Shown: piece after piece, positions 34,907 through 43,925 of the stretch | How the letters are laid out: the number at the start of each line of letters is the position of its first letter | Position numbering within the stretch: the stretch's first letter is position 1 | Source: JBBQNJ01 sp038329845 | Lineage (GTDB): Bacteria; Planctomycetota; Phycisphaerae; Tepidisphaerales; Tepidisphaeraceae | Length of the DNA: 64,000 bases | Direction: 5' to 3' | NCBI GenBank assembly: GCA_038329845.1 | Contig: JBBQNJ010000001.1 | Location: forward strand, 1-64,000 | Position numbers and translations under genes: made by a program | The notes under the pieces: model-generated | The model's database searches: none | Told to the model about the DNA's origin: nothing | Seen by the model: only the letters and a program-made list of their open reading frames with translations

Positions 34907-36301
34907 TCAACGTTCGGGCATGCGGTTGATCCGAATCGTCAGCGGCATGGCCGGTTGAGGCGAGACCGAGAAGACATGCCCGGTCTGGGTGCCGGATCCC
35001 AGCGGCAATCGCACTGAGTAGTCGCCGAAAAACCCGCGAAACGTCGCGAGGCCGTCGGCATTCGTGCGAAGAGTCAGATGAGTTTTCCATTGCCGATGGA
35101 TCAGGTCGGCCACACGCTCGAAGAGTGGAGCGACATCGTGAGCCGAATGCTGCTGCCAGCGGATGGCGCTTTGCATGAACCCCCAGAAGAAGAAGGAGCC
35201 GATCGCTGGATGACCGAAGGCGCAGGTGAGGAACTTTTCGACGTAATCGCCCTGAAGGCGGTCGATTTCGGCCTGCGGCAGCTTGCCGGTGAGATGATGC
35301 GTATCGGCCCAGAACTCGGTGATGTGCAGGGGCAGACCCGTCGTGGAAAGTTCATCGTAGACCGCCCATTGCCGCACTGGATCAATCCATCCGCCGGTGT
35401 GCGATTGCATTCCGATCCCGCCAGGCTCCTGCCCACGATCGCGCAGGGCGCCGACAAGTTCGATCATCCGCCGGCGCTGCAAAGCTGCGGTGGCGCGCGT
35501 CCCGTCACGGGCGATCGGCGGGCCATTGGGCGGATCGACTTCCATGCCATATTCGTTAATCAAAAAGGTGGCGTCGGGGTCTTCTTCGCCGCACCAGCGC
35601 AGGACCGGCTCGATGTAATCGGCGATCTGTTCGATCGGATCGAGATGCGGCCAATCGCGTCGAGCGAGGTTCGGCCAGGCGGGCTCCCAGGTAGGTTCAT
35701 TCACCGCGTCCCAGATTTTCACCCGACCCTTGAACCGCGCCACGATCCCGCGGACTCGCACCTCGAGAAACTTCATCTGCGTGGCCACGTCATAGCGCAT
35801 CACCCACTCGGGGACCGCCTTGGGGATCGACCAGACCAGCGGATGGCCCTTGACGATAAGGCCCTCGGTCGTCGCCCAGTCCACGCAATGAGCAAAACCG
35901 TCCAGGCGGTTGTCGCCCTGGACGTCTTCGGTCTTCGGACCGTCGTTTCGCGGTCGCTCTGTCCAGTAACACAGCGCGTTCGCCGCCGTCAGGGCTTGCG
36001 TGAAACGACGCTTCCATGTCGTTGCGGTATCCAGCGCCTCCTGACCATAGCGGAAGTAGCGATCGAGATCCCAGAGGTGATCGCCAAACGCGAACGCATG
36101 GTGAGTCTGGATGACCTCGACGGCGGTGTTGGCAATCGCGCGACCGGTCGAATCAACAAGGCGCAACGTCACTTCGCGCTGGCGAAGGCGTTCGATGTTC
36201 GTTCGCGCCGACCGAAGCACATCGGCACCCGACGATGGGTCGTACGGCCCCGCCGTCGCGTCCATCGCGCGCCATTCTTCTCCTTCAAGACGCTCTGCCA
36301 T
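34907..36301 (-). CDS. GH10 family enzyme (xylanase-like), no signal peptide
   Basis: A 464-aa protein. After ~60 residues with a small beta segment (VTLRLVDSTGRAIANT) comes a GH10 barrel: VKGHPLVWS, the acid/base Glu in WDAVNEPTW near residue 200 and the nucleophile Glu in LHITEFWA near 328, followed by FFFWGFMQ. GH10 enzymes hydrolyse xylan or xylo-oligosaccharides. No signal peptide is visible, which would place it in the cytoplasm unless exported otherwise. The start codon lies only 29 bp from the start of the divergent GH29 gene, so the two promoters must overlap the opposite coding sequences. Confidence 0.88.
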   Translation of the reverse strand: MAERLEGEEWRAMDATAGPYDPSSGADVLRSARTNIERLRQREVTLRLVDSTGRAIANTAVEVIQTHHAFAFGDHLWDLDRYFRYGQEALDTATTWKRRFTQALTAANALCYWTERPRNDGPKTEDVQGDNRLDGFAHCVDWATTEGLIVKGHPLVWSIPKAVPEWVMRYDVATQMKFLEVRVRGIVARFKGRVKIWDAVNEPTWEPAWPNLARRDWPHLDPIEQIADYIEPVLRWCGEEDPDATFLINEYGMEVDPPNGPPIARDGTRATAALQRRRMIELVGALRDRGQEPGGIGMQSHTGGWIDPVRQWAVYDELSTTGLPLHITEFWADTHHLTGKLPQAEIDRLQGDYVEKFLTCAFGHPAIGSFFFWGFMQSAIRWQQHSAHDVAPLFERVADLIHRQWKTHLTLRTNADGLATFRGFFGDYSVRLPLGSGTQTGHVFSVSPQPAMPLTIRINRMPER

Positions 36302-36330
36302 ACGAAATATCCAGTGGAAAGGTGAAAAAA

Positions 36331-37668
36331 ATGAGGATTAACCGAATTCAGGATCAGCCGATAGCGCGGACCGACTGGTTTACCGACGCTCGCTTCGGCA
36401 TGTTTGTTCACTTCGGACTTTATAGCATTCCGGCCGGCGTGTGGCGCGGCCAGCGGATGGGGCGAAATAAGTATGCCGAATGGATTCAGATGCAAGGCGA
36501 CTGGCCGCACGGCATCCCGCTGAACGAATATCGACTGCTGGCGAAACAATTCAACCCGACCCGCTTTGACGCCGAGGCGATGGTGCGCGAAGCGAAACTG
36601 GCCGGGATGAAGTATCTGGTGCTGACCACCAAGCATCACGACGGATTTGCCCTGTGGCCGTCGGCGGTGTCGGACTACAACGTCGTCGCCGCCGCATCTC
36701 CTTTCGGACGAGATATAGTCGGCGAAGTGGCGGCGGCATGTCGGCACCAAGGTCTGGTCTTCTGCTGCTACTATTCGCACTGGCTGGATTGGGAACACCC
36801 TTTTGGCGGAAGGCCGCACGAATCGGAGTTCTTCAGTGAGCCGCGCTGGCCGCAGCCGTCGGATGATCAATTCGAAATTTACTGGCAGGAGAAATGCCTC
36901 CCCCAAGTTCGAGAATTGATGGACCGGTATCAGCCGTCGCTTTTCTGGTTCGACACCTGGGCGGCCAATTCGTCGGCTCAAATCAATGCCCGCCGGATCG
37001 AGCAACTGATAGCACTGGTTCGCGGCAAAGATGATCGCTGTCTGATCAATAGCCGCATCGGCACGTGGGGCCACCCTCGCGGCAAGCAGCTCGTGGATGT
37101 CATTTCGATGATGGACAACAAGTTTCCCAAGACCGGCATGCACCGACCCTGGGAGACCAGCGGAACGATGAACGACTCGTGGGGATTCCATCAGCTTGAC
37201 TTCAACTTCCGATCGACCCGCTCGCTCTTAGGCAACCTGATCGGCAACGTCTCCCGCGGCGGAAATTACCAGTTGAACATCGGACCGCGCGGCGATGGCT
37301 CGCTACCGCCCGCGTCGATCCGCCGGCTCCGCGAGATCGGAGCGTGGATGGCGGTTCATGCCGAGGCGATCCACGCAACCGATGCCTGCTGCTTCGACGA
37401 GCAGACTTGGGGCCATATGACGCTCCGCCGCAACGGCCCGACATCGGCGAGGTTGTATCTGCACCTCGACGGCGAACGATCCGAGAGCGTCTTGCGCTTC
37501 CAGTTGCCCGACGGACTGAATCCGGGGGAAGCTGCAATGCTCGAGACTCAACAGCCCCTGATATCACGACGAGCGGATCGATCCATCGAAATCAAACTGC
37601 CCGACCCTCTCGCCGCCGGGGATTGGATCCCCGTGATCGCCATCGACTGCCAGCTTACGGACGACTGA
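36331..37668 (+). CDS. GH29 alpha-L-fucosidase
   Basis: A 445-aa retaining alpha-L-fucosidase. It begins DWFTDARFGMFVHFGLYS, has the substrate-site HH in LTTKHHDGFALWPS, the nucleophile Asp in LFWFDTWA near residue 208, and GGNYQLNIGPRGDGSLP near the end, with a short C-terminal beta domain. No signal peptide is seen. ATG 36331 has GGAAAGG 8 nt upstream. It removes fucose residues from glycans, consistent with the other debranching enzymes in this region. Confidence 0.92.
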   Translation: MRINRIQDQPIARTDWFTDARFGMFVHFGLYSIPAGVWRGQRMGRNKYAEWIQMQGDWPHGIPLNEYRLLAKQFNPTRFDAEAMVREAKLAGMKYLVLTTKHHDGFALWPSAVSDYNVVAAASPFGRDIVGEVAAACRHQGLVFCCYYSHWLDWEHPFGGRPHESEFFSEPRWPQPSDDQFEIYWQEKCLPQVRELMDRYQPSLFWFDTWAANSSAQINARRIEQLIALVRGKDDRCLINSRIGTWGHPRGKQLVDVISMMDNKFPKTGMHRPWETSGTMNDSWGFHQLDFNFRSTRSLLGNLIGNVSRGGNYQLNIGPRGDGSLPPASIRRLREIGAWMAVHAEAIHATDACCFDEQTWGHMTLRRNGPTSARLYLHLDGERSESVLRFQLPDGLNPGEAAMLETQQPLISRRADRSIEIKLPDPLAAGDWIPVIAIDCQLTDD

Positions 37669-37675
37669 CGCCGCG

Positions 37676-39628
37676 TTAGCGATTGCTGAACTGCGACGAT
37701 CCATCCGGCCCGAACGCCGACTCGAACGTATGTCCGCCAGCGGTGACTTTAAGCGTGCCTTGCTTCCACCCGAGTGACACGAGCGGTCGGTCGCCGACCG
37801 TTCGCCAGAGCGCGAAGTTCGCCGGATCGTTCCAGTCGCGCATCTCGCCATTGCGGCTGAGACTCGGCAGATCGCTGTCCGACGAATGCTTCATCTCGAC
37901 GAAACTGCCGTCGATGCCCGTAAGCCGCACCTTGCCCTCGGCGATGCCGGACAGGTCCAGCTTCTGATCCTTTGAGACCTTGGCGACAAACTCGTCAAAA
38001 TCCATGCCCGCCTCGCCCACCTCCATCGCCACACCGACGAACGGCGCATCGTTGGCCGCGGCGGCACTCAGCAGAATGCTGTCGGGGTACTGCTTGGTGA
38101 ACTTCGCATCCATCTCCGCCGGCTTGAAATCGGCGAGTTGAATCGGGCGAAGCGCCAGCCAGGTATTCTCCAGTTTTACGAACGTCACGCCGTCCTTGGT
38201 CTGCCGCGGCGCATCGGTCGGCAGGAAGAACGTAAAATCAGTCTCCTTGTCTGCCGGACGCAGCCAGACGATGAGATTGCGATACTGCCCGATCTGATCG
38301 CCGGGGAACTTCTCATTCAGTTTCTTGTGGCTGCTGATGTTGACCACGTCGGCCCCGCGCTTCGAATTCACAGCCGAAAGTCGAAATGGCCCGGTATCGC
38401 CGTCGCCGCCGGAACTTACCACGCTGCCCATCTGGAACGTGTTCCCGAAGTACATTGTCTCAAAGAACCCGGGCCGCTCGCGGGCACCGTCCTTCCAATT
38501 CTCGTACACAGGCTTGGTCCCCAGCACTTCAACCGGGCGGGGAAAGTCCTTTTGTGCCAGCGCCAGAATCGCCGGGGCCGGTCGATAATTACTGGTGATG
38601 GCATGAACGGCATCGTATTCATTGGCACCTGCACCCTTAACATTCTGACCAAAATAGACGCTGAAAAATTTAGCGAACGGGCTGGCCAACTCCCAATAAC
38701 CATTGCCGTAGTCACGCTTTTCCGGCCCGCTGAACGCGCCGTGGTCATACTTCAATGCCGCCGAGGTGAAGAAGAAGTCCAGCGCCGCCTTGCCCACCTG
38801 CTGCATCTTCGGATCCTTGGCGAAGTCGTATAGACACAGATAAGGTGCCACTGAGTGGCATAGATAGGTGTCCGAATCCCACTCCCCCATGCCGATCGTG
38901 TATAGGCTGTTGACGTAAAATATGATATTTTTTTTCGCCGCCTCCATCGTGGCCGTATTGCCCGCCTCTTCGGCGAACAAATAGATGGCGATGTCGCGCA
39001 TGGCCCGCAAATTGTCGGTGTTGCGGCTGTCCACCTGGCGATTGCCGAACCGATTCGGCTGCCAGCCCTCGATCTTGGGATTGAACTTCTGATAGATCGG
39101 ATGCGGCGTCGTCCGGGGATCGGTCTTGGTCCAGATCGCCATCGCCTCCTTCATTCGCGCCATGTAGGCCGGATCGAGCAGATTGCCGAAAAAGAAGTAT
39201 TTCCGCATCTGCCCCTTGAGCGTGAACGCGGGGAAAAAATCGATGCCCAGCGTGTGCGCGTTGTCCCCCTTGGCTTGGTTATCCTCGGCCTGCAGCGCCT
39301 TCACCCCGCGCTCGACATCGCCGGCGAGAATATGAAACATCTGATTCGGGTACGATTGCTTCTCATTTTCGAAATACGTGTTGATGCCCATCTTGGCCCA
39401 ACTGCCGTCCGGGTTCCGGGTGACGGACCGGATCATCTCGTTGGCACGCTCCCAGAACGCCTTTTCATATTCCGCCGTGACCGGATTCTTCAGTTCCTGC
39501 TTCATCGGCGTCGGAACGACGCGCACCCGCGGCGGATCGTCCTGCCGAATGATCTCCTGGGCGCGGCTCAACGAGGTAAGCGACACAACGAGCAGACTCA
39601 ACGTCAATGAATAAGTGATGCGGCTCAT
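37676..39628 (-). CDS. secreted protein, polysaccharide-lyase-like architecture
   Basis: A 650-aa exported protein. The signal peptide is MSRITYSLTLSLLVVSLTSLSRA. The first ~380 residues are helical with the aromatic/Asp-rich pattern of an alpha/alpha toroid (SWAKMGINTYFENEKQSYPNQ, NTDNLRAMRDIAIYLFAEEAG, YDHGAFSGPEKRDYGNGYWE), and the rest is beta-rich, the arrangement found in heparinase/alginate-lyase families. I do not recognise the exact family and no catalytic residue is assigned. ATG 39628 is preferred to 39634 because GAGG is 9 nt upstream of it. The gene has its own promoter with a two-box operator. Confidence 0.7.
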   Translation of the reverse strand: MSRITYSLTLSLLVVSLTSLSRAQEIIRQDDPPRVRVVPTPMKQELKNPVTAEYEKAFWERANEMIRSVTRNPDGSWAKMGINTYFENEKQSYPNQMFHILAGDVERGVKALQAEDNQAKGDNAHTLGIDFFPAFTLKGQMRKYFFFGNLLDPAYMARMKEAMAIWTKTDPRTTPHPIYQKFNPKIEGWQPNRFGNRQVDSRNTDNLRAMRDIAIYLFAEEAGNTATMEAAKKNIIFYVNSLYTIGMGEWDSDTYLCHSVAPYLCLYDFAKDPKMQQVGKAALDFFFTSAALKYDHGAFSGPEKRDYGNGYWELASPFAKFFSVYFGQNVKGAGANEYDAVHAITSNYRPAPAILALAQKDFPRPVEVLGTKPVYENWKDGARERPGFFETMYFGNTFQMGSVVSSGGDGDTGPFRLSAVNSKRGADVVNISSHKKLNEKFPGDQIGQYRNLIVWLRPADKETDFTFFLPTDAPRQTKDGVTFVKLENTWLALRPIQLADFKPAEMDAKFTKQYPDSILLSAAAANDAPFVGVAMEVGEAGMDFDEFVAKVSKDQKLDLSGIAEGKVRLTGIDGSFVEMKHSSDSDLPSLSRNGEMRDWNDPANFALWRTVGDRPLVSLGWKQGTLKVTAGGHTFESAFGPDGSSQFSNR

Positions 39629-39672
39629 GTTCATTTTCCTCAAAAGAAGGCTCTCTACATATTTCCTCGATG

Positions 39673-39678
39673 ATAGTA
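39673..39678 (-). promoter_or_regulatory. -10 box TACTAT of the 37676-39628 gene
   Basis: Minus-strand TACTAT, 45 nt before ATG 39628. The -35 position (CAACGC, 17 nt away) is poor, as expected for an activator-dependent promoter. Exactly 30 nt separate it from the nearer operator box. Confidence 0.5.
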
Positions 39679-39708
39679 ATCCCCATCGTCCCATCGCGTT
39701 GGGGCATC

Positions 39709-39738
39709 TTTGCGTCAACTCAGATTCACTTTGCGACA
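39709..39738 (-). promoter_or_regulatory. two-box operator (TGTCGCAAA / TGACGCAAA, 21 bp apart)
   Basis: On the minus strand TGTCGCAAA (39738-39730) and TGACGCAAA (39717-39709) are direct repeats with a 12-nt spacer, oriented toward the 39628 gene. The far box overlaps the last codons of the upstream gene. Same form as the operators by the regulator gene at 43926. Confidence 0.65.
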
Positions 39739-41681
39739 GACTCCTCCGCCTCGGACGTGTCGATTAAGAGACTGCACGTGTCGAGCTGCACCGCCCCGCC
39801 GGTGATGGTGATCTCGATGACATTCTTCGGTTTCAGCCACGTCGGGTCGATCGGTGTATCGCAGATCGGCTCCGGCGAACGGGTCACGACCGAATGACCG
39901 TTAATCAACGCTCGCACCTCGACGGGTTGTCCGCTGAACGTGCAGCGAAAGCTCGCGGCTCCCGGCGACAGACGTCCGGGCGGTGCATCGATGGTGAGCT
40001 TCAGAGCAGCGCCGGGTTCGATCGGGGTCAGAAACGTCGGGGCGAAATACTGCCGCCGCGAGATAACGCTCTGGCGCGCGGACGTACCAGTCAGTTCGCT
40101 CGTCCAGCGCACCGCCGAGCGGCTGGGGATATCGGCCAAAAGCCGAATCATGCCGTGCCGATCATGCTCCTGGGTCGACTCGATCAACTCCAGTCGCTTC
40201 TCCCGCGGTCTAGCCACAACTGATGCCCGCCGGATCGATCCCGCGACGAATCCCGCCGGCAGGTCCAGATCGATTTTCGCCGGCTTGGATTTCGCCGAAT
40301 CATTGAACGCCACCACGCACAATCGAGACCCTTCCAAAGACGCCACCACCCAAAGATCCGGATCGGATCCCACGCATTCAAGCAATCGCCCGCGCAGGGG
40401 TTTGAGCAGCTTGAAGACCCACTCATCGCCGCCGTTCTGCTCGGCCTGATGAGCGTACCGAGTGACGGCCTTATCGGGACATTTGGCGATCAGGTAGAGG
40501 ATGTCGCGGACCCCGAAAGTGAAGGTGCCGATCGCCTTCTCCAGCGGCTCGCCCTGGATGCTGGAGGTGGCGACAGTATCGGGCCGCTGAGGGTCCAGCA
40601 TCCCGCCGGCTTCGGTGTTGTAGACGCGAAGCCACTTGCCGTAACGCGCCTGCGAATACCCAGCCACCAGCTCGTAACTGGCGGCGGTCCGTCGAGTGTC
40701 CTCGCCGTAATGATGTTCATCCACGCCATCGATCCATTGCCAGGCCTCGTCGATCATCGGCTTGAAACAGCTGCGCCAGGCGTCCCACCGGCCCTGATAA
40801 ATATGGAAATCAAACCCCCCCACCACCTCCAGCGAGGGATTCGTCTCTTTGATCGCCCGGGCAAACGGGACGAGCATTCGCCGATAGAGTTCGGCATTGA
40901 ATTGTCCGGCCCAATAACTGATCTGGCTGGTATCGCGGACCAGCCAGTGTTCGATGAACTTCATCCGCTTTTTGCCGCGAAAGACGTACTCATCCCCCGC
41001 CCGCACCGGCCGCTCGATCCCGTTCTCATGGATCGTCTTCGGCGCGTAACCCCAAGCCACGTAGTCCTTCGCCCCGGTCGCCGCATCCACCGCCATCAGT
41101 CCGCGATGCCAAACCAACGTGGGATAGGGCGTCGCGCTTCCCTTGGCGAACACTGCTTCGCCTTCGCGGGCCTGAGAAACTTCGTAGAAGTCGCCGTCAT
41201 AATTCACGCCCGGCTTAATCGACCAGTTCAGATAGGGTTCGTTCCAGAATTCGACGGTGTGAGCCGCCTCCAGACCCTTGGCCGATTCGGCATATCGCCG
41301 CGCCAGGTCGGTCAGTCGCGCCTGCCAGTCCATCGGATGCGTAAGAATCGTCGCGGGTTGATAGCGATCAAAAAAGCATTCGGTGAAGTGCCGCAGGCCG
41401 CGCAGCGACTCATGCCCCTTGCCTCCGGCGATCGCCGCGGACCCCGAAGGGGCGGCATGAATCAGACGCACCGACTCGACGCCCCATTCGGTGATTCGTT
41501 CGGGCGTCAGCGCGGTGGCGTGAACGCCGAACAGCCCGCGCGGGACCTGACGCGTCCCATTGAAGTCGAGAAATCGACCCGTCACACGGGCGGTCGAGGG
41601 CGCGGCCGCCTCGGCGCTCAAAGCCATCGACGCCGACAAGGTCAAGGTGAGTGCGGCCATCAATCTCCAATAATTCGGCAT
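39726..41681 (-). CDS. secreted GH-A clan glycosidase (GH39/GH86-like)
   Basis: A 651-aa exported enzyme with signal peptide MPNYWRLMAALTLTLSASM. The (beta/alpha)8 barrel carries the clan GH-A acid/base Glu in VEFWNEPYLNW near residue 143 and a nucleophile Glu in RVYNTEAGGM near 354, preceded by GVDEHHYGED. A beta-sandwich C-terminal half follows. The pattern fits GH39 (xylosidase/iduronidase) or GH86-like (agarase/porphyranase) enzymes; I cannot decide which. ATG 41681 has GGAG 8 nt upstream; the longer frame overlaps the upstream gene region. It lies 41 bp downstream of the heparinase-like gene and is likely co-transcribed. Confidence 0.78.
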   Translation of the reverse strand: MPNYWRLMAALTLTLSASMALSAEAAAPSTARVTGRFLDFNGTRQVPRGLFGVHATALTPERITEWGVESVRLIHAAPSGSAAIAGGKGHESLRGLRHFTECFFDRYQPATILTHPMDWQARLTDLARRYAESAKGLEAAHTVEFWNEPYLNWSIKPGVNYDGDFYEVSQAREGEAVFAKGSATPYPTLVWHRGLMAVDAATGAKDYVAWGYAPKTIHENGIERPVRAGDEYVFRGKKRMKFIEHWLVRDTSQISYWAGQFNAELYRRMLVPFARAIKETNPSLEVVGGFDFHIYQGRWDAWRSCFKPMIDEAWQWIDGVDEHHYGEDTRRTAASYELVAGYSQARYGKWLRVYNTEAGGMLDPQRPDTVATSSIQGEPLEKAIGTFTFGVRDILYLIAKCPDKAVTRYAHQAEQNGGDEWVFKLLKPLRGRLLECVGSDPDLWVVASLEGSRLCVVAFNDSAKSKPAKIDLDLPAGFVAGSIRRASVVARPREKRLELIESTQEHDRHGMIRLLADIPSRSAVRWTSELTGTSARQSVISRRQYFAPTFLTPIEPGAALKLTIDAPPGRLSPGAASFRCTFSGQPVEVRALINGHSVVTRSPEPICDTPIDPTWLKPKNVIEITITGGAVQLDTCSLLIDTSEAEESVAK

Positions 41682-41722
41682 GGCATCCGGCTCCACATCC
41701 GACGGCGCAGGCCGTGAATATC

Positions 41723-43615
41723 TCAAGGCGTCGTCCGACGGATCGTTTGACCCTGAATCTCCACATTCAAACCGCCAACCGTCACGTTCCCGCGAACATC
41801 CCCGGTCCATTTGCCGCTGGCTGTCGCCGCGGGATGCGGCTTTCCCGCTTCGGCCAGAGTCAAAATAACGAGGAACGCCCCGTCCGATCCCTCCACCGTG
41901 ACGAAGTTATTGTCCGTCACATCCCCGGCCGCGCTGCCGCGGGGCCGTTCCCCGGTCTTCAGCTTCGCCTCGGATGGATACAGGATCGTTCCCCTCATCG
42001 TCGCCCCGGCGGCAGATTCGATGGTGAACGTATTCCCGGCCGTCGTGATCCGGTTGGTTTTCAGCGTGGCCAACTGCCAGAAACGCCCATCCGCCGAGGT
42101 GTCGGAAATCACGAACGTCGCCGCGGCCCCGGAGTCGCTGAAATCGGCGAGAAACCGTCGGGTGTGTTCCCGCGCGCCGACGTTGTTCTTGGCGATCCGC
42201 ATCACAACGCTCCCGCCGCCGTCGGGCGATTGCACCGGATCACCGACAATCGTCCCCGAGTTTCCGTTGATCGAAAGCCGTCCGTCGGGGTCGACCGGAT
42301 AAACCGTATTCTGCGATCGCCAATAGACGTCCTGGCCCCCGCTCCGCACGCCGTAGCGCCCGCCTCCGGTCGCCCAGATCGCACCCATTCCCACGATCCG
42401 AAACGACAACGCATCCGGCCCGGAATGGCCGCGATTGCCGCGCAGCTTGGCATAGAGCTGTCCCACCACGTCCGACTCGTCGCGGTAATGATTGCGAAAC
42501 GCGACGTATCCGTTGCCGCCGGTCTCCGCCAAGGCGGATCGCCATTCGGGAATGGTCATCGGATCTTTGGCCGGAAGATCGGTCGGGTAATAGAGAATGC
42601 TCGAAACGTTGCCAAATCGCTCGGAGTCGTAAGTTCGGTCCCCGTGCGCCCCCACCGTCCGGTCGTACCACCACTTCAAGCCCGGCTGGATTTCCGGCGG
42701 CGCAAACCAGAACGCAAAGCCGTAGCATCCCTCGCCGCGAGTCCCCGGATTGTCATCTCCGAAATCAGGCCGCCAAAGACCCGTCGGCGTTTTCACCGTC
42801 GTTGCGTAACAAGTCCACAGGCTCCACGGGACGGCCGGGATTTCCTTACGCGCATCGGACTTGGGATCGATCCGCTGCATGGCGATCACAAACGGCGCTA
42901 CGCCATTGCCCATCGGATAGTACGTGTAACCAAGCCCTTCACAGTTCCATCCCCGTCCCTCCGCATCCGTGCCGAGATTGGCACGCAGGTAGAACATCGT
43001 TCGCCGGTAACAGGCGGGCACCGCCTTCGGATCGGTCAGCGGTTCATCCGTCGCCAGGAGACAAAGACCCGCCGACGACCAGCGCAGTCCCTGCCAGTTC
43101 GACGCGGCGTTGCGATTCTGCTCGCGACCGCCCGAGCGCATGATCACGTCCGCCTGCGCCAGCAGTTTCTTTGAGACCTTCGCGGAAAATGCGCTGTCCC
43201 AGCTCTTGGCCCCAAAGCAGTGGTCATACGCCAGTGCGACGTACACCCCCTGGGTATACAGCGTCAGACCTTTAAGATTCCGGTTCGCCCAGGATGTGTC
43301 CTCGATCAGCGACTCGACCAACTCGCGGGCCTTTTTGGCATAACCCTCATCGCCGCTAAGTATATAATCAAAGGCACATTGATGCGCCTGCGTGGCGGTG
43401 GCAAGCGAGCCGTCTTCGTCGCTCGCACCCCGATCGGCCTGTTCGCGCAGGCGGGCGACCATCGGCGCGATCGCCGGCGACTTGGCCCGGGCACGCAGCG
43501 CCGGCACGTCTTTAGGGCTAACCAGAAGTCGCGGGTGCTCGGCGGCTGCGCCCAACAGTCCATTCATCGAAACGGCCATGATCCATCCAATTTGAAACAA
43601 CCCGAAGAATTTCAT
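41723..43615 (-). CDS. secreted heparinase/alginate-lyase-like protein
   Basis: A 630-aa exported protein. The N-terminal signal is MKFFGLFQIGWIMAVSM. Then HPRLLVSPKDVPALRARAKS opens a helical toroid (NAASNWQGLRWSSAGLCLLA, EGLGYTYYPMGNG), as in heparinase II/III-type and PL15/PL17 lyases; the C-terminal beta-sandwich contains FVAFRNHYRDESDVVGQ-like and RGNRGHSGPDALSF segments, where the His may be catalytic. Such lyases cleave uronic-acid-containing polysaccharides. ATG 43615 is chosen for the signal peptide; TATAAA at 43659-43664 would give a ~37-nt leader. Confidence 0.78.
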   Translation of the reverse strand: MKFFGLFQIGWIMAVSMNGLLGAAAEHPRLLVSPKDVPALRARAKSPAIAPMVARLREQADRGASDEDGSLATATQAHQCAFDYILSGDEGYAKKARELVESLIEDTSWANRNLKGLTLYTQGVYVALAYDHCFGAKSWDSAFSAKVSKKLLAQADVIMRSGGREQNRNAASNWQGLRWSSAGLCLLATDEPLTDPKAVPACYRRTMFYLRANLGTDAEGRGWNCEGLGYTYYPMGNGVAPFVIAMQRIDPKSDARKEIPAVPWSLWTCYATTVKTPTGLWRPDFGDDNPGTRGEGCYGFAFWFAPPEIQPGLKWWYDRTVGAHGDRTYDSERFGNVSSILYYPTDLPAKDPMTIPEWRSALAETGGNGYVAFRNHYRDESDVVGQLYAKLRGNRGHSGPDALSFRIVGMGAIWATGGGRYGVRSGGQDVYWRSQNTVYPVDPDGRLSINGNSGTIVGDPVQSPDGGGSVVMRIAKNNVGAREHTRRFLADFSDSGAAATFVISDTSADGRFWQLATLKTNRITTAGNTFTIESAAGATMRGTILYPSEAKLKTGERPRGSAAGDVTDNNFVTVEGSDGAFLVILTLAEAGKPHPAATASGKWTGDVRGNVTVGGLNVEIQGQTIRRTTP

Positions 43616-43925
43616 GATATTAATACAGCCTCGGCAATATCGCCTGTCGTCGAACTCATTTATACGACGACCCGCCGCGAGGTGTTGCGTCGGGATGCGA
43701 GGGGCCAAGTCCTTCGGCGAGAGTCCGGCAACGCGGTAATGTTCCAACCGCACCGAAATTGGAAGCAATCGCCGAGGTTTATGGCGCTGCGTCGCGCCCG
43801 TCCAGTCCACCGATGGGCCCGCCGATGCCGCTAAATCATCCCGCGATTGTCGCAATGCGCCCCATCAAGCCCACCCGATCGGGAGTCAACGTTCCATTCG
43901 CCCGGCGAATCCGCCCCCCATCCAA
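43616..43925. other. intergenic region between lyase-like gene and regulator
   Basis: 310 bp with no gene. A minus-strand -10-like TATAAA is at 43659-43664. A partial operator-like box (CGACGCAAC, minus strand, 43684-43692) and a single plus-strand TGTCGCAAT (43848-43856) occur, but no 21-bp pair. Confidence 0.5.

Noticed and set aside
41651..43174. 507-codon plus-strand frame opposite the heparinase-like gene
   Set aside because: Antisense shadow without recognisable domain; the minus-strand protein has a signal peptide and lyase-like motifs.
43848..43856. Single TGTCGCAAT as a further operator for the heparinase-like gene
   Set aside because: It is on the opposite strand from the gene and has no partner box at 21 bp.
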